The notes below the pieces were generated by a model. It had not been told where the DNA came from. It did no database searches and saw only the letters and a list, made by a program, of their open reading frames with translations. A program made the position numbers and the translations under genes. A stretch of 56,670 nucleotides of DNA from positions 1-56,670 of the IMG/VR virus record IMGVR_UViG_3300042891_000430, one strand, 5' to 3'. Positions 50,761 to 56,670 of the stretch are shown here, in pieces. The DNA is from a virus. Each line of letters begins with the position of its first letter. Positions within the stretch are counted from its first letter, which is position 1.

Positions 50761-51240
50761 ATGACTGCCCTCGTTACAACCGAAAGCGAGATTAGTGAGC
50801 TTGAACTTCTGAAACTCGCTCGCGAAATCGCAATGGATATTCGACCGCTCGACGAAATACTAAACACTCACAATATCACCAAAGACCAGTTCGAGCGTAT
50901 CGCCGCCCTCCCCCGTTTCCAGCTTTACCTAGAGAGCGAAGCCTCGGCATGGCACGGCTCTCTTAATACACACGAGCGTGTGAAGCTGAAGGCGGCAGCT
51001 ATGTTAGAAGAGTGGCTCCCTGAGCTGAACATGCGTATGCACGACCGCTCAGAGAACCTCAACGCAAAGATCGAAGCGGGCAAACTCGCTCGCGACCTCG
51101 CCGGTTTCGCCAAGAATGGTGTCGGTGTGGAAGGCATGGGTGAGAAGTTCTCCGTGACCATCAATCTCGGTCAGGACAGCAAGCTCACCTTTGAGAAGCA
51201 GTTACCACCCATAGTAATTGACGCCGAAGAGGCCCATTGA
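50761..51240 (+). CDS. putative small terminase subunit
   Basis: The ATG at 50761 has GGGAG six bases upstream; the earlier in-frame start at 50668 was rejected. The 159-residue product has an N-terminal helical region with a possible DNA-binding helix pair (LDEILNTHNITKDQFERIAAL), a coiled middle (SENLNAKIEAGKLARDL) and a beta-type end. Position immediately before the large terminase, sharing a base (TGATG), strongly suggests the DNA-recognition subunit. No direct family motif was seen. Confidence 0.75.
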   Translation: MTALVTTESEISELELLKLAREIAMDIRPLDEILNTHNITKDQFERIAALPRFQLYLESEASAWHGSLNTHERVKLKAAAMLEEWLPELNMRMHDRSENLNAKIEAGKLARDLAGFAKNGVGVEGMGEKFSVTINLGQDSKLTFEKQLPPIVIDAEEAH

Positions 51241-52640
51241 TGCCCAACATCAACTTCACTGCCCCGCCTACATGCGCCGCTTTCATGAAATCAGAGGCAT
51301 TTTTCCGCCTTATCGCTGGTCCGGTGGGCTCTGGTAAGACAACAGCGTGCCTTTTTGAGCTTTTTAGGCGTGCTTGTGAGCAAAAACCGGGTCCAGATGG
51401 CTTCCGACATACCCGTTTTGCCATCCTCAGACAGACCCTTTCACAGCTAAAAATGACCGTTTTGAAGGACATTACGACGTGGTTAGAGGGTATTGCGACC
51501 TATAAAGTGTCCGAAAACACCGTCTATATCACCATCGGAGACGTCAAAAGTGAGTGGGTTTTGATCCCATTAGAGGACGTTGAGGACCAAAGACGCCTGT
51601 TATCGTCCCAGCTCACGGGTGCATGGCTCTCAGAATGTATCGAAATCGACGTTGCGCTCGTACCTGCTATCGCGGGACGCTGTGGCCGTTACCCATCCAA
51701 GGCCCAAGGTGGCCCAAGCTGGTTCGGCATCATCGCTGACACCAACATGCCGACTGTCGGCAGCGAGTGGTGGAAGCTTATGGACCAAGATGTACCTGCG
51801 GACTGGCAGGTTTTCATCCAACCGGGTGGCCTAGAAGAAAACGCCGAGAACATCGACAACCTACCGGGTGGTCGGGAGTACTATGAGCGCCTGTCACGGT
51901 CTAATGGTGAAGACTGGGTCAAGCGTTACGTTCATGCACAATACGGAGCTGACCCCTCGGGCTCGGCTGTGTTCCGCTCATCCTTCAAGCAGCAGTTCCA
52001 TGTCGTCGATGAGCTCGAACCTGTTATGGTCCACCCTCTCATCATTGGGCAGGACTTTGGCCGCAACCCTGCAAGCATAATCTGCCAGCTAGATCACAAG
52101 GGCAGACTGCTCGTGTTGGAAGAAATTCTGGCAGACGACGTTGGCCTCGAACTTCACATCCGCACAGCACTACGCCCCACCCTTATGCAAGATCGGTACA
52201 TGGGGAGACCGGTTGTTATCGTTGGTGACCCTGCAGGTATCCAGCGCTCCACGTCTTACGAAGAGACATCTTTTGACGTGCTAAAGCGCGAAGGTTTTAT
52301 GTGTTACCCCGCCCCGACTAACAAGATCGATGCTCGTCTTCGCGCAGTAGAAAGTTTCCTGCTGGCCCAGCGTGACGGCGGTCCGGCAATCATGTTCGAC
52401 CGTGGTCGGTGCCCGCACCTCATCATGGGTATGAACGGCGGGTACCGTTTTGCCAAAACACGTCAGGGTCAGTTGCGCCCCCTGCCGGACAAGAATGACT
52501 TCTCTCACATCTCTGACGCACTGCAATATGCGGCGACTGCAGCTCATGGCGGTATGAGCGGTATGATCGCAGCGCGGTTGATGGGCCAGAGGCGGTCAAA
52601 TGGTCCAAAACAGCGTATCAGCGCTGCAGCATGGACTTAA
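51240..52640 (+). CDS. large terminase subunit
   Basis: The 466-residue protein has an ATPase Walker A (GPVGSGKT, residues 27-34), a region ending WLSECIE consistent with Walker B, and a nuclease domain with acidic residues in IGQDFGRNPAS, VIVGDPAG and DFSHISDALQY. It cuts and pumps phage DNA into the procapsid. The ATG at 51240 shares a base with the small-terminase stop; an upstream TTG is less likely. Its 3' end overlaps a convergent small gene by 4 bases. Confidence 0.95.
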   Translation: MPNINFTAPPTCAAFMKSEAFFRLIAGPVGSGKTTACLFELFRRACEQKPGPDGFRHTRFAILRQTLSQLKMTVLKDITTWLEGIATYKVSENTVYITIGDVKSEWVLIPLEDVEDQRRLLSSQLTGAWLSECIEIDVALVPAIAGRCGRYPSKAQGGPSWFGIIADTNMPTVGSEWWKLMDQDVPADWQVFIQPGGLEENAENIDNLPGGREYYERLSRSNGEDWVKRYVHAQYGADPSGSAVFRSSFKQQFHVVDELEPVMVHPLIIGQDFGRNPASIICQLDHKGRLLVLEEILADDVGLELHIRTALRPTLMQDRYMGRPVVIVGDPAGIQRSTSYEETSFDVLKREGFMCYPAPTNKIDARLRAVESFLLAQRDGGPAIMFDRGRCPHLIMGMNGGYRFAKTRQGQLRPLPDKNDFSHISDALQYAATAAHGGMSGMIAARLMGQRRSNGPKQRISAAAWT

Positions 52641-52837
52641 TGCGGCATCTCTGGATCGTTATGGGTTTCTAGACTGCCTTTAAGTTCCTCCCGCAAAAGC
52701 AGGAGGCACGCCATATCACGCTCAAATTCCATAATAAGCGACGTGTCCGCGATGTTGTCTATCGCGACTGACAGTGAGTGGATCATGCGCTCAAGCGCCT
52801 GCACCTGATCCCATTCTGTTACTTCGATCACCTTCAT
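52637..52837 (-). CDS. hypothetical small acidic protein, 66 aa
   Basis: The only leftward gene in the right end of the window, overlapping the terminase 3' end by 4 bases. The product is helical (IEVTEWDQVQALERMIHSLSVAID) with no recognised motif. Its isolation from the other leftward genes is unusual; it may be transcribed from the non-coding region to its right. Confidence 0.6.
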   Translation of the reverse strand: MKVIEVTEWDQVQALERMIHSLSVAIDNIADTSLIMEFERDMACLLLLREELKGSLETHNDPEMPH

Positions 52838-53363
52838 ACGCGCAGTTTAATGGTTCGATGGTGTTATGGCTAGACTGGTAGTTGTTACGTAATTGTTACC
52901 AAATGGTTTTTTGGTTTTATATATTTTTTAAGTACCTAACAAAGAGCCACCCCCCCACCCCCCTCCCCTGTCCATATACCCCCCCGCCCCCCTCCAAAAC
53001 CCCACTCAGCCGGTTACTACCATGGTTACCAGACGACGATAAGACGGTGAGAAAAAACCCACTCGATTATCTGCCGCCATGGGTGAGGGCCACGCTCTCA
53101 GGCTGTTTGACATCGCGATAGGGGGACCATTTGGGAACGGGCGCTCGCATCGCGCTGACTTATTAAAAAGATGCGCTAGGTGAATGATCCCCCCATGGGT
53201 GCGAAGTATGGGGAACCGAGTGACACTTAAGCGACCGCCTCATGCGGAAGGGCTAGCAACCACAAACATAAGACGGTCGACCGCAACACCACACAACCAT
53301 CTATTGCGCGGGGCGCTAGTCCCGCGTGTTTGTAACTTTGCCAGTAACTATCGGAGTAACACC
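52838..53363. other. 526-base non-coding region: AT-rich and C-rich tracts
   Basis: Largest gap in the window. It opens with repeated GTTAC words and an AT-rich run (about 52905-52932), then a strongly C-rich tract (about 52949-53005) with several runs of five or more C. Further on is a 6-bp inverted repeat CGCATC/GATGCG (about 53147-53178) around TTATTAAAAAG. The end has three GTAAC words exactly 12 bases apart (53332, 53344, 53356) leading into a ribosome-binding site. Candidate replication origin or early promoter region; no specific promoter could be fixed. Short ORFs here look spurious. Confidence 0.5.
53332..53360 (+). repeat. three GTAAC direct repeats, 12-base period
   Basis: GTAAC occurs at 53332, 53344 and 53356, with the last inside the GGAGTAAC leader of the next gene. 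Other leaders in this phage show two copies with the same period. Confidence 0.6.
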
Positions 53364-53447
53364 ATGACCTATCGTAAGGTTGGCGGGCTTCACTTTGTCC
53401 GCATCGGATCTTTCGGCTTCTCTTTTTTCTTCTCACGCAAGGGCTAA
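53364..53447 (+). CDS. 27-residue microprotein
   Basis: The ATG follows CGGAGTAACACC, the common leader of this phage, giving MTYRKVGGLHFVRIGSFGFS and an FFFSRKG end. It is followed after 4 bases by the next ATG. Very short but supported by the leader. Aromatic/hydrophobic; function unknown. Confidence 0.5.
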   Translation: MTYRKVGGLHFVRIGSFGFSFFFSRKG

Positions 53448-53451
53448 CACC

Positions 53452-53664
53452 ATGACAAATCCCGGTTGGGCTTATAACGACAAGACCGCATCACGCATCA
53501 AAGCTTTCGCTCGCAAGGGTGCGATCTTTACATGGTCCGATGTGACCTATGATCCTAAGGCTAAGACTAAAGCATATGCTCCGGCCCGTCCTGAGCCCGT
53601 TTTGACTGCGGCACAGGCGGCATGGGTTGTCGACGCCCCCCGTCTAATCAAGAAACGTAAGTAA
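53452..53664 (+). CDS. hypothetical protein, 70 aa
   Basis: Start at 53452 (after GGGCTAACACC) gives a basic soluble protein beginning MTNPGWAYNDKTASRIKAFA and ending RLIKKRK. The longer in-frame ORF from 53380 overlaps the microprotein and was rejected. No family. Confidence 0.65.
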   Translation: MTNPGWAYNDKTASRIKAFARKGAIFTWSDVTYDPKAKTKAYAPARPEPVLTAAQAAWVVDAPRLIKKRK

Positions 53665-53930
53665 CTACAGATAGTTAGGCCCGTTCTGGGTCAAGTAACC
53701 CGGCATGAGCCCCCCTTCCTCTTCTATTCTTATTCTTAATTCTATATTCTACAAAACATATATAACGGTATCTCAACTAGCGGGTGCGATGGTCTTATTC
53801 TACCGTAACACCATAACACCCCTATACCGTGTATATGATCGTAGAATTGTAGAATTAAGAATAACCCCACTCAACCACCCATTACCATCATTGTAACCCG
53901 GCAATAATGCCAACCATCAGGAGAACCACC
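53665..53930. other. 266-base intergenic region with long imperfect inverted repeat
   Basis: Arms of about 41 bases (53730-53771 and 53824-53864) are inverted copies of each other with a few mismatches and short indels, and include a 15-base perfect block (53730-53744 with 53850-53864). The region is AT-rich, unlike most of the genome. It could form a long hairpin RNA, an origin structure or an attenuator. An ORF of 63 codons across it has no leader and is probably not a gene. Confidence 0.6.
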
Positions 53931-54620
53931 ATGACTAACGTAGCAATCCTCAACAATGGCTTCGACACACTCCGCAAGGAATACTTGGGCGAGATTACCA
54001 AGGACGGCGCATTGTCCGGCAAGGGCAAGAACGCATGGCCTAACGTCACGCTCCGCACCGTGCAGGCTGCACGTGATGGCTTGATTACCGTCGACGATGC
54101 AATGCTGATCTTTGAGACTTTCGCCCGCGCAGAAGGCAAGGCTCTTGTGCATGACCGCCCCAAGGATAGCGTCAAGAAAACCAAATCAGAAATTACCAAG
54201 ATGATCGAATGCGGGCAGCTCGTTAACGTCGACGCCGTAGAAGTCATGTCTCGTGCAGTGACTATCTATGGTAACCTCAAGACTGAGGGTGCTGAGCTAA
54301 AGGCTGCATATACAGGCTATGTGCAAGTGATCCGTGACCAGCTCAAGTCACCAGACTATGCCTTGGATGACGATGCTATCGCTCATGCACTCTGCAAGGG
54401 CGAGGCTAAGCCCGCATCAGTCGAGACTAAACTAAAGCAAGCGCTTGCTGCACTCGAAGCCGCAGTCAAGATTAACGACGCGGACGAAAACCCGGTCGAC
54501 CTAAGCTCAGTCACCAAAGCTGCATCCCTCGTGCAGTCTACTCTATCCTTCATGGCAACCAACGCAGAACGCCGCGCGCTTCTCGCTAAGCTCTCAATTC
54601 TCGACAGCAAAGCAGCGTAA
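53931..54620 (+). CDS. hypothetical protein, 229 aa
   Basis: The ATG at 53931 follows AGGAGAACCACC. The product is soluble and helical, with Ala/Lys-rich segments and no cysteine cluster or membrane segment. No motif recognised. It is the largest protein of the right-end early-type region. Its function cannot be inferred beyond an early phage role. Confidence 0.8.
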   Translation: MTNVAILNNGFDTLRKEYLGEITKDGALSGKGKNAWPNVTLRTVQAARDGLITVDDAMLIFETFARAEGKALVHDRPKDSVKKTKSEITKMIECGQLVNVDAVEVMSRAVTIYGNLKTEGAELKAAYTGYVQVIRDQLKSPDYALDDDAIAHALCKGEAKPASVETKLKQALAALEAAVKINDADENPVDLSSVTKAASLVQSTLSFMATNAERRALLAKLSILDSKAA

Positions 54621-54633
54621 CAATCCAGAGTAA

Positions 54634-54653
54634 CGGGGGGCACGAGCCCCCCG
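54634..54653 (+). other. 8-bp GC-rich stem-loop
   Basis: CGGGGGGC (54634-54641) pairs with GCCCCCCG (54646-54653) over a 4-base loop. CCTTACACC follows, so it lacks a real T-run. Intercistronic structure of the same type as those at 1078 and 11482. Confidence 0.55.
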
Positions 54654-54708
54654 CCTTACACCATAACACCACTCAACCATCCCGCCCCATAGTAACTAGG
54701 AGAGTAAC

Positions 54709-54870
54709 ATGAACCCCTTCTGCTACGGTCTTATGATGCACGCCTACTTCCTCGGCTTGCCCGGTCTATGGGATGACGATTGCTATATCGTCTACTCCGG
54801 TTGCTATGACGGCATAGGCGAGGATGCAGTCACAATCCCCCATAACTTCTCAGTCCGTATCTTTTACTAA
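54709..54870 (+). CDS. small Cys/Tyr-rich protein, 53 aa
   Basis: The ATG follows TAGGAGAGTAAC. The product begins MNPFCYGLMMHAYFLGLPG and contains a DDDCYIVYSGCYDG segment. Three cysteines and many aromatics, no membrane helix. Leader and spacing support a gene; function unknown. Confidence 0.62.
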   Translation: MNPFCYGLMMHAYFLGLPGLWDDDCYIVYSGCYDGIGEDAVTIPHNFSVRIFY

Positions 54871-54881
54871 GGAGAGTAACC

Positions 54882-55085
54882 ATGCTTCAGGTACGTGAGA
54901 TCCTTATCGGCACTAATCCTCGTGCCGTCATCCATGGCACGGCACGCAACATTAACGATGCACTAGAGCTCGTGCCCGGTACCGTGTTCCTCTACGAGGA
55001 AGATCTGCAGAACCCCAACCACTATGACGTCGCTGCTATCTGCGAGAATGAAGTACGCACATTCACCATCGAACCCGTCAAGTAA
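54882..55085 (+). CDS. hypothetical protein, 67 aa
   Basis: The ATG follows AAGGAGAGTAACC. Beta-patterned small protein (VREILIGTNPRAVIHGTARN, then CENEVRTFTIEPVK). Its stop codon lies in GTAAC and starts a 12-base repeat with the next leader. No family recognised. Confidence 0.72.
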   Translation: MLQVREILIGTNPRAVIHGTARNINDALELVPGTVFLYEEDLQNPNHYDVAAICENEVRTFTIEPVK

Positions 55086-55099
55086 CAATAGGAGTAACC

Positions 55100-55405
55100 A
55101 TGTCAGCTCACCACCCATACGTCTGCCATTGTGATCCGGGCCATGCGTGGCTTGAAGTATCGCTTAACGACATGATCGATGTTGGCTTGCATCCATGGGA
55201 CTTCACGCGCTGGTCCTATTACCATAGTAGTAACCGCACATTCTTCCTCGAGGAGGATGTCGATATGGGGACGTTCATCACGTCCTACATAGCTAAGTAT
55301 GGCGAGCAGCCTAAGCTCATCGAACAAAACTATAACTACGATTGTTACGTCAGATCACTTGACGCTAACCCCATCCCGCGCGGCACTGAGCCTGCGTTCA
55401 GGTAA
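55100..55405 (+). CDS. hypothetical protein, 101 aa
   Basis: The ATG follows ATAGGAGTAACC. Acidic, aromatic-rich soluble protein (SAHHPYVCHCDPGHAW start). Early Cys/His residues (HHPYVCHCDPGH) could bind a metal but no known pattern is matched. Stop in GTAAC, as for the preceding gene. Confidence 0.72.
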   Translation: MSAHHPYVCHCDPGHAWLEVSLNDMIDVGLHPWDFTRWSYYHSSNRTFFLEEDVDMGTFITSYIAKYGEQPKLIEQNYNYDCYVRSLDANPIPRGTEPAFR

Positions 55406-55423
55406 CCATTGGAGTAACCACCC

Positions 55424-55579
55424 ATGTCCCGCCGTAACACCAACACACGCTATGACCTAAAGACTATCGTAGACCGCTATATCAAAGAACAGATCGCTCG
55501 CCTTGGCCCTATCGAACCTGTCGTGTTCGTGCCGGTCCCGGTTACTCCCAAGCGTAACCGGAGGAAGCGTCATGCTTGA
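55424..55579 (+). CDS. small basic protein, 51 aa
   Basis: The ATG follows TTGGAGTAACCACCC. The product starts MSRRNTNTRYDLKTIVDRYI and ends PKRNRRKRHA; both ends are strongly basic, suggesting nucleic acid binding. Its 3' end overlaps the membrane microprotein by 8 bases and contains the dyad at 55538. Confidence 0.65.
   Translation: MSRRNTNTRYDLKTIVDRYIKEQIARLGPIEPVVFVPVPVTPKRNRRKRHA
55538..55561. repeat. CCGGTTAC-N8-GTAACCGG dyad
   Basis: 8-bp perfect arms with an 8-base spacer. The right arm overlaps the start of GGAGG, the ribosome-binding site of the ATG at 55572, so a folded RNA could block it. Confidence 0.7.
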
Positions 55580-55667
55580 TGATGAGTTCACTCTCATTGT
55601 GTCGTCTATCGGCATCGCGCTAGCGCTCATTATCGCAACCCCATACATCGCAGCCTACGTGCGATAG
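55572..55667 (+). CDS. 31-residue membrane microprotein
   Basis: The ATG has CGGAGGAAGCGTC upstream and overlaps the preceding gene. The protein is a short acidic start followed by one membrane helix (FTLIVSSIGIALALIIATPY). Similar in type to the microprotein at 6835. Function unknown. Confidence 0.55.
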   Translation: MLDDEFTLIVSSIGIALALIIATPYIAAYVR

Positions 55668-55676
55668 TGCGCTATC

Positions 55677-56069
55677 ATGATGCGCGCGCTGCTCTGTGGC
55701 TGGTTGGCAATCTGTCCGCCAGTCACCGGCACCGCTGTCGTGCAGGACGGTGACACCATTACTATCGATGGTAACAAGTTCCGTCTTTACGGCATCGACG
55801 CCGAAGAGCTAAACACAATGCACGGTCGTGCTGCACGTTCAGCACTCATACGATTGATTGGGACTAGCGTAGTAACCTGCGTCCCAACCAAAACAACATC
55901 ACACCATCGCATCGTCGCGAAGTGCAGCACATCTGACATACCCGATTTGGGTCGTGAGATGGTTAAACGAGGCTATGCGTTGGACTGCTATCGCTACTCA
56001 TTCGGTTACTACAGAAGTTACGAAGCGCCCGATGCACGGGTTCGATTATCTCAAGCGCCATACTGTTAG
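55677..56069 (+). CDS. secreted SNase-like (thermonuclease family) protein
   Basis: 130 residues. A hydrophobic signal-like N-terminus (about 1-19, ALLCGWLAICPP) is followed by QDGDTITIDGNKFRLYGIDAEEL, the staphylococcal-nuclease active-site region (Asp, Arg, Asp and Glu present), and by RIVAKC in the place of the second catalytic Arg. It would degrade nucleic acid in the periplasm or outside. No clear ribosome-binding site; the start may be either of two ATGs (55677, 55680). The sequence after the core is short, so the fold may be minimal. Confidence 0.78.
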   Translation: MMRALLCGWLAICPPVTGTAVVQDGDTITIDGNKFRLYGIDAEELNTMHGRAARSALIRLIGTSVVTCVPTKTTSHHRIVAKCSTSDIPDLGREMVKRGYALDCYRYSFGYYRSYEAPDARVRLSQAPYC

Positions 56070-56079
56070 GAGAGAAGTT

Positions 56080-56469
56080 ATGCGTAAGGAAAGCATCAAA
56101 GTTTGCAGCGCGTTTATTGAAGGCAAGCCATCCAACGGCAAGCGCACCTACACCGACGGCCTGACACTCTATCTGCACGGAAACTGCATCGCGTGGTGGG
56201 ATAATTCGTTCGACACCGACACCGGCACCCTGCGCCGCATCCTGCACATGAATTGCTGCGGGTGGCCGAGCGTCACAACAAAAGACCGGCTCAACACATT
56301 GCTTAGACTACTTGGCATCCGTGCAGGTTACTTCACGAGTAACCACCAACTCTACTATGGCAGCAAGCTGCGCCCAGTCGACAAGCATGAGACGATCACC
56401 ATCGACGTCGACCTGACGATTGAGCTCGAACGAGCCGACCAATCACACCATTACACCATCGCAGCGTAA
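56080..56469 (+). CDS. hypothetical protein, 129 aa
   Basis: The ATG at 56080 follows TTAGGAGAGAAGTT; the longer frame from 55954 overlaps the nuclease and was rejected. The protein has KVCSAFIEGKPSNGKRTYTD, then GLTLYLHGNCIAWW and a WPSVTTKDRLNTLLRLLG segment, a pattern seen in small unnamed phage proteins. Contains a perfect 7-bp dyad (56326-56344). Confidence 0.75.
   Translation: MRKESIKVCSAFIEGKPSNGKRTYTDGLTLYLHGNCIAWWDNSFDTDTGTLRRILHMNCCGWPSVTTKDRLNTLLRLLGIRAGYFTSNHQLYYGSKLRPVDKHETITIDVDLTIELERADQSHHYTIAA
56326..56344. repeat. GGTTACT-N5-AGTAACC dyad
   Basis: 7-bp perfect arms around TCACG, matching the full consensus, inside the 129-aa gene. Confidence 0.8.
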
Positions 56470-56484
56470 CAACGGAGAGTAACG

Positions 56485-56655
56485 ATGCTTCTCTATGAGA
56501 CTATCGACCCAAACAATTTAACCGAGCGCGACATCGAGTATCTGGCTGACATGCTCAGTGAAATACTCACGGAAAAGCACGGCAAATCGATTGGCTCGCT
56601 GTCTTTTAGCATCTCTGTGCAGTTCGATTTTCTTGAAGATAACAACGGAGAGTAA
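56485..56655 (+). CDS. hypothetical small acidic protein, 56 aa
   Basis: The ATG follows CGGAGAGTAACG. Product starts MLLYETIDPNNLTERDIEYL and ends FLEDNNGE. Its last codons (GGA GAG TAA) also serve as the ribosome-binding site of the next gene. Function unknown. Confidence 0.7.
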   Translation: MLLYETIDPNNLTERDIEYLADMLSEILTEKHGKSIGSLSFSISVQFDFLEDNNGE

Positions 56656-56656
56656 C

Positions 56657-56670
56657 ATGCGTTCATTCAT
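56657..56670 (+). CDS. start of a gene cut by the window end
   Basis: An ATG follows GGAGAGTAAC exactly as for the genes before it; only MRSF and part of the next codon remain. Nothing further can be said. Confidence 0.4.

Noticed and set aside
52882-53121. 79-codon ORF through the C-rich tract
   Set aside because: The translation is a low-complexity Pro run, with no leader before the start.
53705-53896. 63-codon ORF across the long inverted repeat
   Set aside because: No ribosome-binding site, and the sequence is explained by the AT-rich inverted repeat.
1-56670. Exact circular joining of the window ends so that the ATG at 56657 begins the MoxR gene
   Set aside because: Joining the last 14 bases to the first base puts the MoxR frame out of register (16 bases before its first full codon), so at least some sequence is missing between the ends.
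1-56670. CRISPR arrays, tRNA genes, integrase and phage RNA polymerase
   Set aside because: Looked for repeats with regular spacers, cloverleaf-like sequences and the protein motifs of these enzymes; none was recognised by eye.

Overview
This window is almost certainly one near-complete genome of a tailed double-stranded DNA phage. It has a terminase pair, a portal, a scaffold and HK97-type capsid, adaptor and tail proteins, adhesins, and a four-gene lysis cassette. Short-tailed (podovirus-like) morphology is inferred from the large portal, the adaptor genes and three long internal-virion-type proteins of 2476, 677 and 364 residues, with no tape measure, sheath or tail-tube gene. No integrase, RNA polymerase, tRNA or ferredoxin gene was recognised, so transcription probably uses host RNA polymerase. 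An alphaproteobacterial host is inferred from overall resemblance to phages of that group (lysozyme type, primase-helicase, small-protein set); nothing in the sequence proves it.

Layout. Bases 1-15371 (+) carry a MoxR-type AAA+ ATPase (5' truncated), a VWA/metallopeptidase-like partner, family A DNA polymerase, a winged-helix protein, dCMP deaminase, a Cas4-like Fe-S nuclease, a VRR-NUC nuclease, an SNF2-like helicase, a putative ssDNA-binding protein, a primase-helicase and several small proteins ending with a ribbon-helix-helix protein. Bases 15321-50662 (-) are a 35-kb late region transcribed leftward: portal, small accessory proteins, scaffold, capsid, capsid terminator, adaptors, adhesins, a heme oxygenase plus ferredoxin-dependent bilin reductase pair, lysis genes, tail proteins, internal virion proteins and an HNH nuclease. 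Bases 50761-52640 (+) hold the terminase pair, divergent from the portal. Bases 52838-56670 (+) hold non-coding DNA followed by many tiny genes, each behind a near-identical GGAG-TAAC leader, and a secreted SNase-like nuclease.

The most unusual gene content is the heme oxygenase and bilin reductase pair at 35321-36491. The two genes overlap, sit between adhesin and lysis genes and should therefore be expressed late. Together they would convert heme to biliverdin and then to a reduced bilin. Such genes are known from cyanophages and from viral metagenomes (PcyX); everything else here argues against a cyanophage.

A second signal is not explained by any gene. A dyad, GTTAC-N7-GTAAC, often extended to GGTTACT-N5-AGTAACC, occurs at nine perfect sites and one near-perfect site across the window, with five more sites spaced by eight bases. 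Nearly all lie inside genes, in two reading frames and on both coding strands. Half-sites recur in the ribosome-binding leaders, sometimes as 12-base direct repeats. This looks like a dispersed protein-binding or RNA-hairpin element. Candidate regulators in the window are the winged-helix protein at 6357 and the ribbon-helix-helix protein at 15141.
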